A stretch of DNA of 14,833 bases, from the NCBI GenBank assembly GCA_900556585.1, contig USPD01000025.1, forward strand, positions 1-14,833, in the 5' to 3' direction. Position 1 is the stretch's first letter. Each line of letters opens with the position of its first letter. Both the position numbers and the translations under genes were made by a program. Below the pieces are notes generated by a model. It was not told the origin of the DNA. It did not search any database and saw nothing but the letters and a program-made list of their open reading frames with translations. Source of the stretch: an uncultured Eggerthella sp. Lineage in GTDB: Bacteria; Actinomycetota; Coriobacteriia; Coriobacteriales; Eggerthellaceae. Below are positions 1-6,935 of the stretch, piece after piece.

Positions 1-67
1 TGTGGCAGATAAGATTCGTTTTGGTGTGGAAATTCCCATTAAAGAAATTCGTGCAGAATTAAGTTAA
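1..67 (+). CDS. C-terminal end of an unidentified protein (partial)
   Basis: An open frame enters from the left edge and ends with TAA at 65-67. The last residues read roughly DKIRFGVEIPIKEIRAELS. The tail is mixed charged and hydrophobic and too short to place in a family. A strong intrinsic terminator begins 4 bases after the stop, which supports this being a genuine gene end. No function is proposed. Confidence 0.6.
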   Translation, partial: VADKIRFGVEIPIKEIRAELS

Positions 68-70
68 AGT

Positions 71-112
71 AAAATTGGATACCACGACAGAATGCTGTGG
101 TATCCAATTTTT
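71..112 (+). terminator. Intrinsic terminator after the left-edge gene
   Basis: A perfect 15-bp stem pairs 71-85 with 97-111 around an 11-base loop. The right arm ends in a T run. The outer A/T pairs make the hairpin symmetrical, so it could also stop transcription arriving from the right. It lies directly behind the stop codon at 65-67. Confidence 0.88.
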
Positions 113-252
113 AAGGTCGTTTCTATTTTTTAGCTAATGTAGTAGTAATGGATTTCTTGTCTCGAGTACAAGAGTTCGTCCAGAAAAATATTGTTCCAAG
201 AGCCACGTATATAGTAATTTATGCTTGTGGATTTATATGTTTGGCATAACAA

Positions 253-287
253 ATAAGCCCCGCAGTTATTCCACATACGGGGCTTAT
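253..287. terminator. Hairpin terminator, probably serving the membrane-protein gene
   Basis: ATAAGCCCCG (253-262) pairs perfectly with CGGGGCTTAT (278-287) around a 15-base loop. Both sides are T-rich when read outward (TATATTTTATT on +, TTATTTGTTAT on -). It lies about 108 bases past the stop of the leftward gene at 395-1033, so termination on the - strand is the likely use. A bidirectional role is possible. Confidence 0.65.
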
Positions 288-394
288 ATTTTATTCTATA
301 GAGGTCTCTTTTACTAAAAGAAAATAGCAATACTAACTATCTTAGGTTTTGACCTGCTCTAAGTTTAATTCTTTATAAGTATTTGTGCTTCTTA

Positions 395-1033
395 CTATTT
401 CTTTACTTCAGTACGGGCTACTTTTGCCTTGCGTAAGGTTGGTTTTTCGTCAGAAACTTGCTTCATAAATACCGCAATAAGAATAAGCAAAACAATAGTG
501 ATAATACTTGCTGGATCAGGGATGCCAACAGTGGAAAGAAGTAAACCTTCGTAAATAATTCCAACGATGCCTACCAAGCACATTACAACAATTAAGAATG
601 TAGGAGTTTTTTTGTCATAGAGCCAATGAAAACCTTGAATGTTAATAGCAGTACCAAAAATACCTGTGAAAATAAGAAGGACTGCTTCGATACGCATAAG
701 TGTAGCAACAGAATAACCATTAATCATGTTACCGCCGTACACTACTAAGTCGAAAGTTGAAAAGTCACCTTCGAAACCGCCAAATTGCTGACCTTGAGCA
801 TAGGCTAAAATTGCACAACCAGCGCCAGCAACAGCGCAGATGATGGCCCAAACAAAAATAACATTAAGCGTTTGATGAAGACGATTACGGCAAGGAGTCA
901 TCGGATAACCGTCGTCACCAATACGGTTGCCTTCCTTGTCATAGTGAATGTAAAGCGGTTTTTTCTCTGGCGTGGGCTCAGGATTGAGAGCCTTAGATTG
1001 ATCTTTAGAATGGGGACGTAAACGGAACTTCAT
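395..1033 (-). CDS. Four-helix membrane protein of unknown function
   Basis: A 212-residue protein. Residues 1-54 form a hydrophilic, Lys/Pro-rich cytosolic-type N-terminus with a KEGNRIGDDG stretch. Four hydrophobic segments follow at about 55-79, 108-134, 144-168 and 174-192. The last 20 residues are Lys/Arg-rich. There is no signal peptidase site and no catalytic motif I recognise. The positive charge at both ends suggests that both termini are cytoplasmic. AAGGATAGG lies just upstream of the ATG on the - strand and supports this start. The gene stands alone, faces away from lysR, and is followed by the hairpin at 253-287. A cysteine at residue 48 (TPCRNR) and two glycine-rich helices are the only distinctive features. 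The family is not recognised; similar small Lys-tailed membrane proteins occur in Coriobacteriia (weak recollection). Confidence 0.8.
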   Translation of the reverse strand: MKFRLRPHSKDQSKALNPEPTPEKKPLYIHYDKEGNRIGDDGYPMTPCRNRLHQTLNVIFVWAIICAVAGAGCAILAYAQGQQFGGFEGDFSTFDLVVYGGNMINGYSVATLMRIEAVLLIFTGIFGTAINIQGFHWLYDKKTPTFLIVVMCLVGIVGIIYEGLLLSTVGIPDPASIITIVLLILIAVFMKQVSDEKPTLRKAKVARTEVKK

Positions 1034-1401
1034 ACCTATCCTTTGAATCTTGATGTTACTACACTGCCTGTAAGCAAATTATCCAGTAGCGGTTCATCTA
1101 AAAGCAATTTGTCTACAAGCGACATGTTGGTAGCAAGTTTTATAAAAGCTAAAAGTTTTAGAAGACGAATAGTCCCAGTATAGCGAAATCATCAAGGAAA
1201 CTCTTCCTGTTTATGCAGGAGCGATATATCTCCATGAATATTACCCCGAAAATTTGGAGGTAATACAATGTCTAATAGGCGTCTTAACTAAAACTTTTCA
1301 TTATCTTACCCATTCCTCCTTGTAACGTGCGCATTTGAGGAGTTGCAATTCGTTGTAGCTTATGTTCTGTTATATTAAAAATCTATTGGACAAGATATAA
1401 A

Positions 1402-1416
1402 TTATTCAAATCATAA
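1402..1416. promoter_or_regulatory. Candidate LysR-type operator (T-N11-A palindrome)
   Basis: TTATTCAAATCATAA is an imperfect dyad with TTAT and ATAA arms and an internal T-N11-A spacing, the general form of LysR-family boxes. It lies about 130 bp before lysR and ahead of its possible promoter. AT-rich dyads arise easily by chance in this region, so the assignment is tentative. Confidence 0.25.
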
Positions 1417-1462
1417 ATCATTATTTTACGTGAAAGCGGCGTATGCTTGCATGATGCGTAGT

Positions 1463-1490
1463 TTGTGTAAATTTGGCAAGCGATTAGTAT
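1463..1490 (+). promoter_or_regulatory. Candidate lysR promoter
   Basis: TTGTGT (1463-1468) and TAGTAT (1485-1490) are separated by 16 bases and resemble sigma-70 -35 and -10 boxes. Transcription from here would give a leader of about 45 bases before the ATG at 1544. No other pair this good is seen nearer the start. Confidence 0.3.
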
Positions 1491-1543
1491 CTGCTGAAAT
1501 AGTCTTATTGTCTGGAAAGTGATTAATTAGAAACGAGTAGTTA

Positions 1544-2452
1544 ATGAAGCTTGTTCACCTGAGATATTTTAAACATCTTGCTTCCGTAATGAGCTACACA
1601 AAAGCAGCGAAGGATTTATTCATTGCGCAGCCAACCTTGTCAACCGCCATTAAGCGCATGGAGCAGGAGCTTGGCTTTACCTTGTTTAATCGTTCAGAAG
1701 GTGTGGCTTCGCGAATAGAATTAACTACGCAGGGAAAAATCTATCTAGAATACGTGACCCGTGCTTTGGAGACTTACGACGAGGGTATTCGTTTGGCGGA
1801 ACAATCGGTTGCTATCAGTGAAAATACCATGCGATTAGGCACGGTGTACTCAATGAAAGGCCAATTCTGGTCTCAGGCAGTAAGCACGTTCGTATTGCGT
1901 TATGAAAAACGTCCTCTCATTCATATGAAGCAAGCGTATTCAGGTGAGTTGGCGCGTCAACTCAAGGCGGGAAAGATTGATGTTGCATTTGCGGCGCGTA
2001 CAAAAGAATCGGATGGCCTTAATATGCAACGGGTGTGGCATCAGCCGCTGGTGGTTTGCGTCAATAAGGCTCATCCGTTAGCGAGCAAGCATTCGGTTAC
2101 TCTGGATGATTTAAAGGGGCATCGTCTGCTTACATATGGTAAGGACTCTTCAGTGACTGGGGGATTGGCTGATTTATTTGCGAATCATGAGGATGAGTTT
2201 CAGCTAGTTCGTGGCTTCGATGACGAGATTACCCTTTCTTCATTTGTGTCAACCGATCCGAATAATGTTTCGCTTTTGGTGTATTCGTTTTTGGTTAAAT
2301 CGTTTGATGATGTAGTGTGTTTACCCATTGAAGGAGTGCCGAAGGACTTCCATAAGGTGTACCTCATGAGTCGTAAGGAACCTCATCCGAAATTAGTAAG
2401 CGACTTCATCTCTTTTATGGGTAATTACTCTTTCCCTGAAATAATATTTTAA
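1544..2452 (+). CDS. LysR-family transcriptional regulator
   Basis: A 302-residue protein of standard LysR length. The first 60 residues are the winged helix-turn-helix: the opening MKLVHLRYFKHLA is typical, and the recognition region AAKDLFIAQPTLSTAIKRME (21-40) leads into an ELGFTLFNR wing. Residues from about 92 to 295 form the two-lobed periplasmic-binding-protein-like effector domain, which senses a small molecule. The conserved N-terminus fixes the start, although the ribosome site is weak (GAGTAG, 1535-1540). It reads convergently toward hydF with 16 bp between the stops. Its target may be itself, the divergent membrane-protein gene or the hydrogenase block; the sequence does not decide. 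The inducer is unknown. Confidence 0.93.
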   Translation: MKLVHLRYFKHLASVMSYTKAAKDLFIAQPTLSTAIKRMEQELGFTLFNRSEGVASRIELTTQGKIYLEYVTRALETYDEGIRLAEQSVAISENTMRLGTVYSMKGQFWSQAVSTFVLRYEKRPLIHMKQAYSGELARQLKAGKIDVAFAARTKESDGLNMQRVWHQPLVVCVNKAHPLASKHSVTLDDLKGHRLLTYGKDSSVTGGLADLFANHEDEFQLVRGFDDEITLSSFVSTDPNNVSLLVYSFLVKSFDDVVCLPIEGVPKDFHKVYLMSRKEPHPKLVSDFISFMGNYSFPEIIF

Positions 2453-2468
2453 CTTGGTAAGATTATGT

Positions 2469-3761
2469 CTAAAAACTCCCTTCGAAAGCTTTAGCTGCCT
2501 TGGGGAAAGGTATCAAGCTGCGTCGCAAAATACCATGCATTTCAGCAATGGCGATTCCGTAGTTCACAATAGGCACACCTGCTGTACGACAGCTTGCAAC
2601 ACGGTATCGAACTTCTCGGTCGTTAAGCATGCAAGCGCCACAATGAATCACCAGGTCATATCCATCAAGTGAATCGGGGAAGCCGCCACCAGAGGTAAAA
2701 TCGAATTTTGGTTGTGCGCCTGTAAACGCGCGGATCCAATTAGGGATCTTTACCGTACCGATATCATCGCATTGACGATGGTGGGTACATCCCTCGGCAA
2801 TCAATACATGACTGTCATTCGTAAGCGTGCGTAGTTTTGCAGCACCAGCAGCATAGTCTTCTAGATTGCCTTTATAGCGCGCCATAAGGATAGAAAAAGA
2901 GGTGAGTTGCAAGTCCGTGGGTGTAAGTTCATTGACTTGTTCAAAAGCTTGGGAGTCAGTTACGACTAATTTTGGCTTTTGTGCGCATGCTTCGAGTGTT
3001 GCAGTTAAGTTTTCTGGCTGGCAAGCAAGGCAAATAGCATTGCAGTCAAGTGCATCGCGCATAACCATCTGCTGCGGCAAAATAATACGACCTTTAGGTG
3101 CAGAACTGTCGATTGGAATTACTAAAATAATCAAGTCATTTTCATCAAGCAGGTCAGCTACAAGGCGTTTGTTCGATTCGGCTTGTTTTGCGCAAGCGCC
3201 AATAAGATTCTTGAGTTCGTAGATACCGCTGCCCATTTGAGCACTAATGAGAATTTCGTTTTCTGCGAGTGGGCGAGTGACATTCGCAGAAGTGTGCGCT
3301 CTCTTCTCGAGTGAGTGAGTGCTTTCAGGACTACTTACTAAAAAGTTAGTACGTTCATTTTCGCTCAGGGCATCTGCTTTATTGAATGCGACAACATAAG
3401 GAATTTCACGTTGCTTGAACGCCTCAATCAAATCTGCATCGGCAGGCTGGATTCCATATGTGGCATCTACCACCAATACCGCACAATCGCACGTGCGTAA
3501 GGCTTTTTTTGCTTTTTCAACACGTTGGGCTCCTAGAGCGCCTTCGTCGTCGATGCCAGGCGTATCAATTACCACTACGGGACCTAGGGGTAAAAGCTCC
3601 ATTGCTTTTTTTACAGGGTCGGTTGTGGTGCCTTTTGTTGCAGAAACAATAGATAAATCTTGATTGGTAATTGCGTTAACTACGCTGGATTTACCAGCAT
3701 TGCGAATGCCAAAAAATCCAATGTGAAGACGTTCGGATGAGGGGGTTGCGTTCAAGCTCAT
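2469..3761 (-). CDS. hydF: [FeFe]-hydrogenase maturation GTPase HydF
   Basis: HydF is the scaffold on which the 2Fe subcluster of the H-cluster is assembled before transfer to apo-HydA. The 430-residue protein has an N-terminal GTPase: P-loop GIRNAGKSS (18-26), a Thr-rich switch (KGTTTDPV), DTPG (66-69), NKAD (127-130) and a SAQMGSG G5-like element (173-179). A dimerisation domain follows. The C-terminal cluster domain has C325-x-H327 and H373-C374-G-A-C377, the family's [4Fe-4S] ligands. Between NKAD and the G5 element lies a polar Ser/Thr-rich stretch (about 136-168) longer than I expect for the family. TTAGGAG lies 6-7 bases before the ATG. It is the last gene of the leftward maturation set hydE-hydG-hydF, separated from hydG by 135 bp containing a strong hairpin. 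Confidence 0.95.
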   Translation of the reverse strand: MSLNATPSSERLHIGFFGIRNAGKSSVVNAITNQDLSIVSATKGTTTDPVKKAMELLPLGPVVVIDTPGIDDEGALGAQRVEKAKKALRTCDCAVLVVDATYGIQPADADLIEAFKQREIPYVVAFNKADALSENERTNFLVSSPESTHSLEKRAHTSANVTRPLAENEILISAQMGSGIYELKNLIGACAKQAESNKRLVADLLDENDLIILVIPIDSSAPKGRIILPQQMVMRDALDCNAICLACQPENLTATLEACAQKPKLVVTDSQAFEQVNELTPTDLQLTSFSILMARYKGNLEDYAAGAAKLRTLTNDSHVLIAEGCTHHRQCDDIGTVKIPNWIRAFTGAQPKFDFTSGGGFPDSLDGYDLVIHCGACMLNDREVRYRVASCRTAGVPIVNYGIAIAEMHGILRRSLIPFPKAAKAFEGSF

Positions 3762-3837
3762 GTGAATCTCCTAATGTGGATGGTTGAAGGGATCGGAACG
3801 ATAGCTTGTTTGTAGATTATTGTGTACTGTTGTGAAA

Positions 3838-3875
3838 TTGCGACGGTACGCTTGTAAATGTGCGTATCGTCGCAA
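3838..3875 (-). promoter_or_regulatory. Strong hairpin in the hydG-hydF gap
   Basis: A 14-bp stem (3838-3851 with 3862-3875, one G-T wobble) surrounds a 10-base loop. On the coding - strand it is followed by AATTTCAC, which is poor in T for an efficient terminator. It starts about 20 bases after the hydG stop and ends about 75 bases before the hydF start. It may be a leaky terminator, an RNA-stability element or a processing site that sets HydF below HydG. Confidence 0.6.
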
Positions 3876-3896
3876 GTGAGCCACCAGTGTCGTGTC

Positions 3897-5351
3897 CTAG
3901 AATCTATAATCGCGACCAGTACCGTTGACGATGTTACGAATATATTCTTCGGCAAGCTTCTTCGTCTTCGGATTCTGAACCTTGGTTAATTCCTGTTCGA
4001 TAATGTTCATGCCCTTTGCGCGTGTTTCGTCCGAGGCGTAGTCGGTCAAATACTCCGCCAACGTGATAAGTGCATTTGGATGACAGAAATTTAAAATCTC
4101 GCCATTTTTGCAAAATGACATAAACCTATCACCCGTACGACCAGCACGATAGCATGCCGTACAGAAGCTAGGGATGTGTTTATTGTCCAAAAGCCAGCTA
4201 ATGACTTCATCTAAAGTACGCTGATCAGAGACATCGAACTGTTCGGTATCGTGAGGACGAACATCGTCGACGTAGCCACCAACTGATGTACGTGAGCCAC
4301 CACTAATTTGTGAAATACCATACTGTAACGCATGTTCACGAACCGTCTGGCTCTCACGTGTAGAAATAATCATGCCTGTATAAGGAACTGAAATGCGAAT
4401 AAGTGCGATTATCTTTTCAAAGATTTCATCAGGGATACCATTGTCAAATTCGTCAGGGTTAATATCCATTGCGGGTTTCACACGCGGAACACTGATAGTG
4501 TGGGGACCAACGCCATGTACAGCTTCTAAATGTTCAGCGTGCATAAGTAATCCAGCGAATTCGTAACGATAGCCTTCTAAGCCAAACAATACACCCAGAC
4601 CAACATCGTCTATGCCGCCTTCCATGGCACGATCCATTGCCTCGGTGTGCCAGTTGTAGTCACTTTTAGGTCCTGTTGGATGTAAATGTTTGTAGCTTTC
4701 TTTATGGTATGTTTCTTGAAATAGAATGTACGTGCCAATTTCTGCTTCCTTGAGCATGCGATATTCATCCACTGTTGTGGCGGCAATATTCACATTAACG
4801 CGTCTAATAGCACCATTTTTGTGCTTGATGGAATAAATGGTGTGCATGCTTTCCAGAATATATTCGATAGGATTGTGTTTTGGGTCTTCACCGGCTTCAA
4901 TTGCTAGGCGCTTATGCCCCATATCCTGCAGTGCAATAACTTCTGCGCGAATTTCGTCTTGAGTAAGCTTACGACGCGGGATTTCGCGGTTCTTTGCATG
5001 GTAGGGGCAATACAGACATCCATTTACGCAGTAATTTGACAGATACAGTGGGGCGAACAACACAATGCGGTTACCGTAGTAAGCCTGTTTGATATCGTGA
5101 GCTAACTGCCTTATTTCTTCGTTAATCTGCGGATCTTCGCAAGCCAGCAAAACAGATGCTTCGCGATGGGTAATGATAGCTCCATGGTCATTTGATGGAT
5201 GCAAATTGCCGCGTGCTTTGTCTAAAATAGAACGGCACAAATTCAGATCATTTGCATGAGCGTCCGCGTAAGCAAGTGTTTCTAAAATCTCATCATGGTT
5301 GATGAATTCATCGGCACATAAAGACTTTGGGTTGTAGGGGAAAGACGCCAT
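3897..5351 (-). CDS. hydG: [FeFe]-hydrogenase maturase HydG (radical SAM tyrosine lyase)
   Basis: HydG splits tyrosine to give the CO and CN- ligands of the H-cluster as an organometallic Fe(CO)2CN synthon. The 484-residue length is normal. The radical-SAM cluster motif is C108-x3-C112-x2-C115 within LSNYCVNGCLYC. The C-terminal auxiliary cluster motif is C397-x2-C400-x22-C423, exactly the family spacing, so both the SAM cluster and the dangler-iron cluster should form. The internal GEDP and ISGGSRTSVGGY segments are also typical. The ATG follows the hydE stop without a gap, and AAAGGAAG inside the end of hydE is its ribosome site, so translation is probably coupled to hydE. No motif residue is missing. 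Confidence 0.97.
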   Translation of the reverse strand: MASFPYNPKSLCADEFINHDEILETLAYADAHANDLNLCRSILDKARGNLHPSNDHGAIITHREASVLLACEDPQINEEIRQLAHDIKQAYYGNRIVLFAPLYLSNYCVNGCLYCPYHAKNREIPRRKLTQDEIRAEVIALQDMGHKRLAIEAGEDPKHNPIEYILESMHTIYSIKHKNGAIRRVNVNIAATTVDEYRMLKEAEIGTYILFQETYHKESYKHLHPTGPKSDYNWHTEAMDRAMEGGIDDVGLGVLFGLEGYRYEFAGLLMHAEHLEAVHGVGPHTISVPRVKPAMDINPDEFDNGIPDEIFEKIIALIRISVPYTGMIISTRESQTVREHALQYGISQISGGSRTSVGGYVDDVRPHDTEQFDVSDQRTLDEVISWLLDNKHIPSFCTACYRAGRTGDRFMSFCKNGEILNFCHPNALITLAEYLTDYASDETRAKGMNIIEQELTKVQNPKTKKLAEEYIRNIVNGTGRDYRF

Positions 5352-6536
5352 TTATCTTCCTTTCGGGTCTCCGCGACTGACCACCACATGGTAGCCGATC
5401 GCGTTCATATCGGCGTCAAGGAGGCTAAGATGTTCGGCTGCCTCGGTGCCGGTATGAGCTTTATTGTTATATAATTCGTACTTTTTTCGAACGGCAAGCG
5501 GCGAAAGATTGGGCATTACCACGTTTGCGCCTGCGAGTATTCCTAACAGACGTCCTTCGGGGCGAAGCGAACCAAGTGCCGTTGTTGCGGGAAGCAGTAC
5601 GGAGGGGCTTATCAAGCGAATAATTGAAAGCAAAAAGCATGTTAGCTCAACGCTGCCTGCGGGTTCTTGACGAAATGGAGTGGCATGATGGGGAATGAAA
5701 GGTCCAATACCCACCATTTCAGGTTGAAACGATTCAATGAAAGCTAAGTCGTGTGCTAAATCACGCGCAGTCTGAAATGGGGCACCAACCATAAATCCGC
5801 AGCCAACGGCATAGCCAATTTCACGCAAATCCTGCAAGCACTGCAAGCGGTGCTGCATGCTCATAGTAGCCGGATGCAACTTGGCGTAGAGCGGCTCACA
5901 CACGGTTTCATGGCGAAGCAGGTAGCGATCTGCACCAGCATTGAATAATGCTTGGTAGCTTTCGCGGCTGCGTTCACCCAGTGAAAGTGTAATGGCGCAA
6001 TCAGGGTGAGCGGATTTTAGCGCAGAAAGCAGGCGAACTAAGCGTTCATCGGTGAAGTAAGGATCTTCACCGCCTTGCAAAACAAAGGTGCGAAAACCCA
6101 GTGTGTAGCCTTCATCTGCACAATTAAGAATGTCTTGTTCGGTTAGGCGATAGCGCTCGCATTCGGTATTGCTTTTGCGAATGCCGCAGTATAGGCAGTC
6201 GTTTTTGCAATAGTTGGAAATTTCGATTAGCCCGCGAATATATACGTCGGTGCCGTATAGCTCTTCGCGAATTCGGCGAGCTTCTGTGGCCAGGGTATCG
6301 GCTAGATGCTGGGCGGTGCTACCGCGAAGGTTTTCTCCTGCGAAAAACGTTATGAGTGCTTCATATTCATCTACTGAAAGATGATGAGTTTGCATGAGCT
6401 TGTGTGTAAGCTGCTTGGCAGTTGTGCATGTAGGGCGGGCGGCGGCGCTGCTTGAACTATGCGCAGCAGTATCGCCGTTCGCATCGTGCACGTTGCGAAC
6501 GCTTGAGCTTACGGTATGTTCACTCATGTTTGTCAT
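5352..6536 (-). CDS. hydE: [FeFe]-hydrogenase maturase HydE (radical SAM)
   Basis: HydE acts on the HydG-derived iron synthon during assembly of the 2Fe subcluster. The radical-SAM motif is C110-x3-C114-x2-C117 (SNYCKNDCLYC), followed by a GGEDP element and by LGSLRPEGRLLGILAGANVVMPN near the C-terminus, all characteristic of HydE. The region where some homologues carry a second, dispensable cluster has no cysteines (NNKAHTGTEAAEH), so only one cluster is expected. At 394 residues it is longer than well-known homologues of about 350. The excess is a Ser/Ala/Thr-rich low-complexity N-terminus (about 1-40). M1 and M4 are both possible starts and neither has a good ribosome site. It is the first gene of hydEGF, after a 399-bp gap from hydA. 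Confidence 0.95.
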   Translation of the reverse strand: MTNMSEHTVSSSVRNVHDANGDTAAHSSSSAAARPTCTTAKQLTHKLMQTHHLSVDEYEALITFFAGENLRGSTAQHLADTLATEARRIREELYGTDVYIRGLIEISNYCKNDCLYCGIRKSNTECERYRLTEQDILNCADEGYTLGFRTFVLQGGEDPYFTDERLVRLLSALKSAHPDCAITLSLGERSRESYQALFNAGADRYLLRHETVCEPLYAKLHPATMSMQHRLQCLQDLREIGYAVGCGFMVGAPFQTARDLAHDLAFIESFQPEMVGIGPFIPHHATPFRQEPAGSVELTCFLLSIIRLISPSVLLPATTALGSLRPEGRLLGILAGANVVMPNLSPLAVRKKYELYNNKAHTGTEAAEHLSLLDADMNAIGYHVVVSRGDPKGR

Positions 6537-6723
6537 ACAAATACATAATCTTTCAAGTCAGAGGGAAGTGCGCCTCTCATATAGAATTCCGTGGTTTCGT
6601 AGTCTATATGTGCACGGCTCACTATACATACACTGCTTACGCTGAATGTTTGACGAATGACGAATGTGACTTGCAGTGCAGCGTACTGCGCAGCGCGCCT
6701 CCTACTTTTCTCCCGAAAGTTAA

Positions 6724-6756
6724 ACCGGCGAGATACCCGAAAGGTATCCCACCGGT
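6724..6756 (-). terminator. Two-tier hairpin, possible hydA terminator
   Basis: The inner stem GATACC/GGTATC (6732-6737 with 6743-6748, 5-base loop) and outer stem ACCGG/CCGGT (6724-6728 with 6752-6756) are separated by a 3x3 internal loop. Read leftward, the stem is followed by TTTAACTTT, a modest T-rich tail. It lies about 180 bases past the hydA stop. A weak terminator or a 3'-end stabiliser is likely. Confidence 0.45.
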
Positions 6757-6840
6757 ATTTCTAATACGTAAACGCTTTGTCAATCGTTATAGGCCGGTTA
6801 CTTTTGTGTGAATTTCGCACCAACGTCATTGATTGCGTAC

Positions 6841-6926
6841 GCTTCGCTATCTAGTACGAATGGGCCGCATTTGCTGTCTAGCTCAAGCGAGCCGTATTTC
6901 GCAGTCTAGTGCGAACGAACGAGCCG
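6841..6926. repeat. Three degenerate tandem repeats behind hydA
   Basis: Units at 6841-6867, 6868-6894 and 6895-6926 (27, 27 and 32 bases) share a TCTAG core and end in GGGCCG or GAGCCG. The third unit is longer because of a doubled CGAA. The array starts 10 bases beyond the hydA stop and would be in its 3' transcript. The shared stop-containing core argues against coding. Confidence 0.55.
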
Positions 6927-6935
6927 CTCGCGCAT

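Larger units (their letters stand above)
1034..1543. other. Divergent intergenic region between the membrane-protein gene and lysR
   Basis: A 510-bp AT-rich stretch without a convincing gene. It contains a 13-bp perfect palindrome CTAAAAGTTTTAG (1149-1161) and a TATACT-like -10 on the - strand (1177-1182), the latter possibly serving the leftward gene. A GGAGG followed by a seven-codon open frame lies at 1256-1291. Two sites nearer lysR are listed separately. Divergent layout next to a LysR gene is the usual place for autoregulation and target control. Confidence 0.5.
6537..6935. other. Gap between hydA and hydE with repeats and possible promoter
   Basis: A 399-bp stretch without a supported gene. 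From the hydA side it holds three degenerate tandem repeats (6841-6926), a two-tier hairpin (6724-6756), a small hairpin (6673-6689) and a perfect doubled 7-mer TGACGAATGACGAA (6651-6664). On the - strand TATAGT (6621-6626) could be a -10 box for hydEGF, but no good -35 is seen. The length and the hairpin suggest that hydEGF is, at least in part, transcribed separately from hydA. Confidence 0.5.

Noticed and set aside
130..330. Small - strand frame of 66 codons
   Set aside because: It runs through the hairpin at 253-287, has no ribosome site and reads as low-quality Tyr/Ser/Asn-rich sequence.
3758..3955. Small - strand frame bridging hydG and hydF
   Set aside because: It overlaps the end of hydG and the intergenic hairpin, in another frame, with no recognisable sequence.
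6841..6926. CRISPR array
   Set aside because: The units are contiguous and degenerate, without unique spacers or cas genes.
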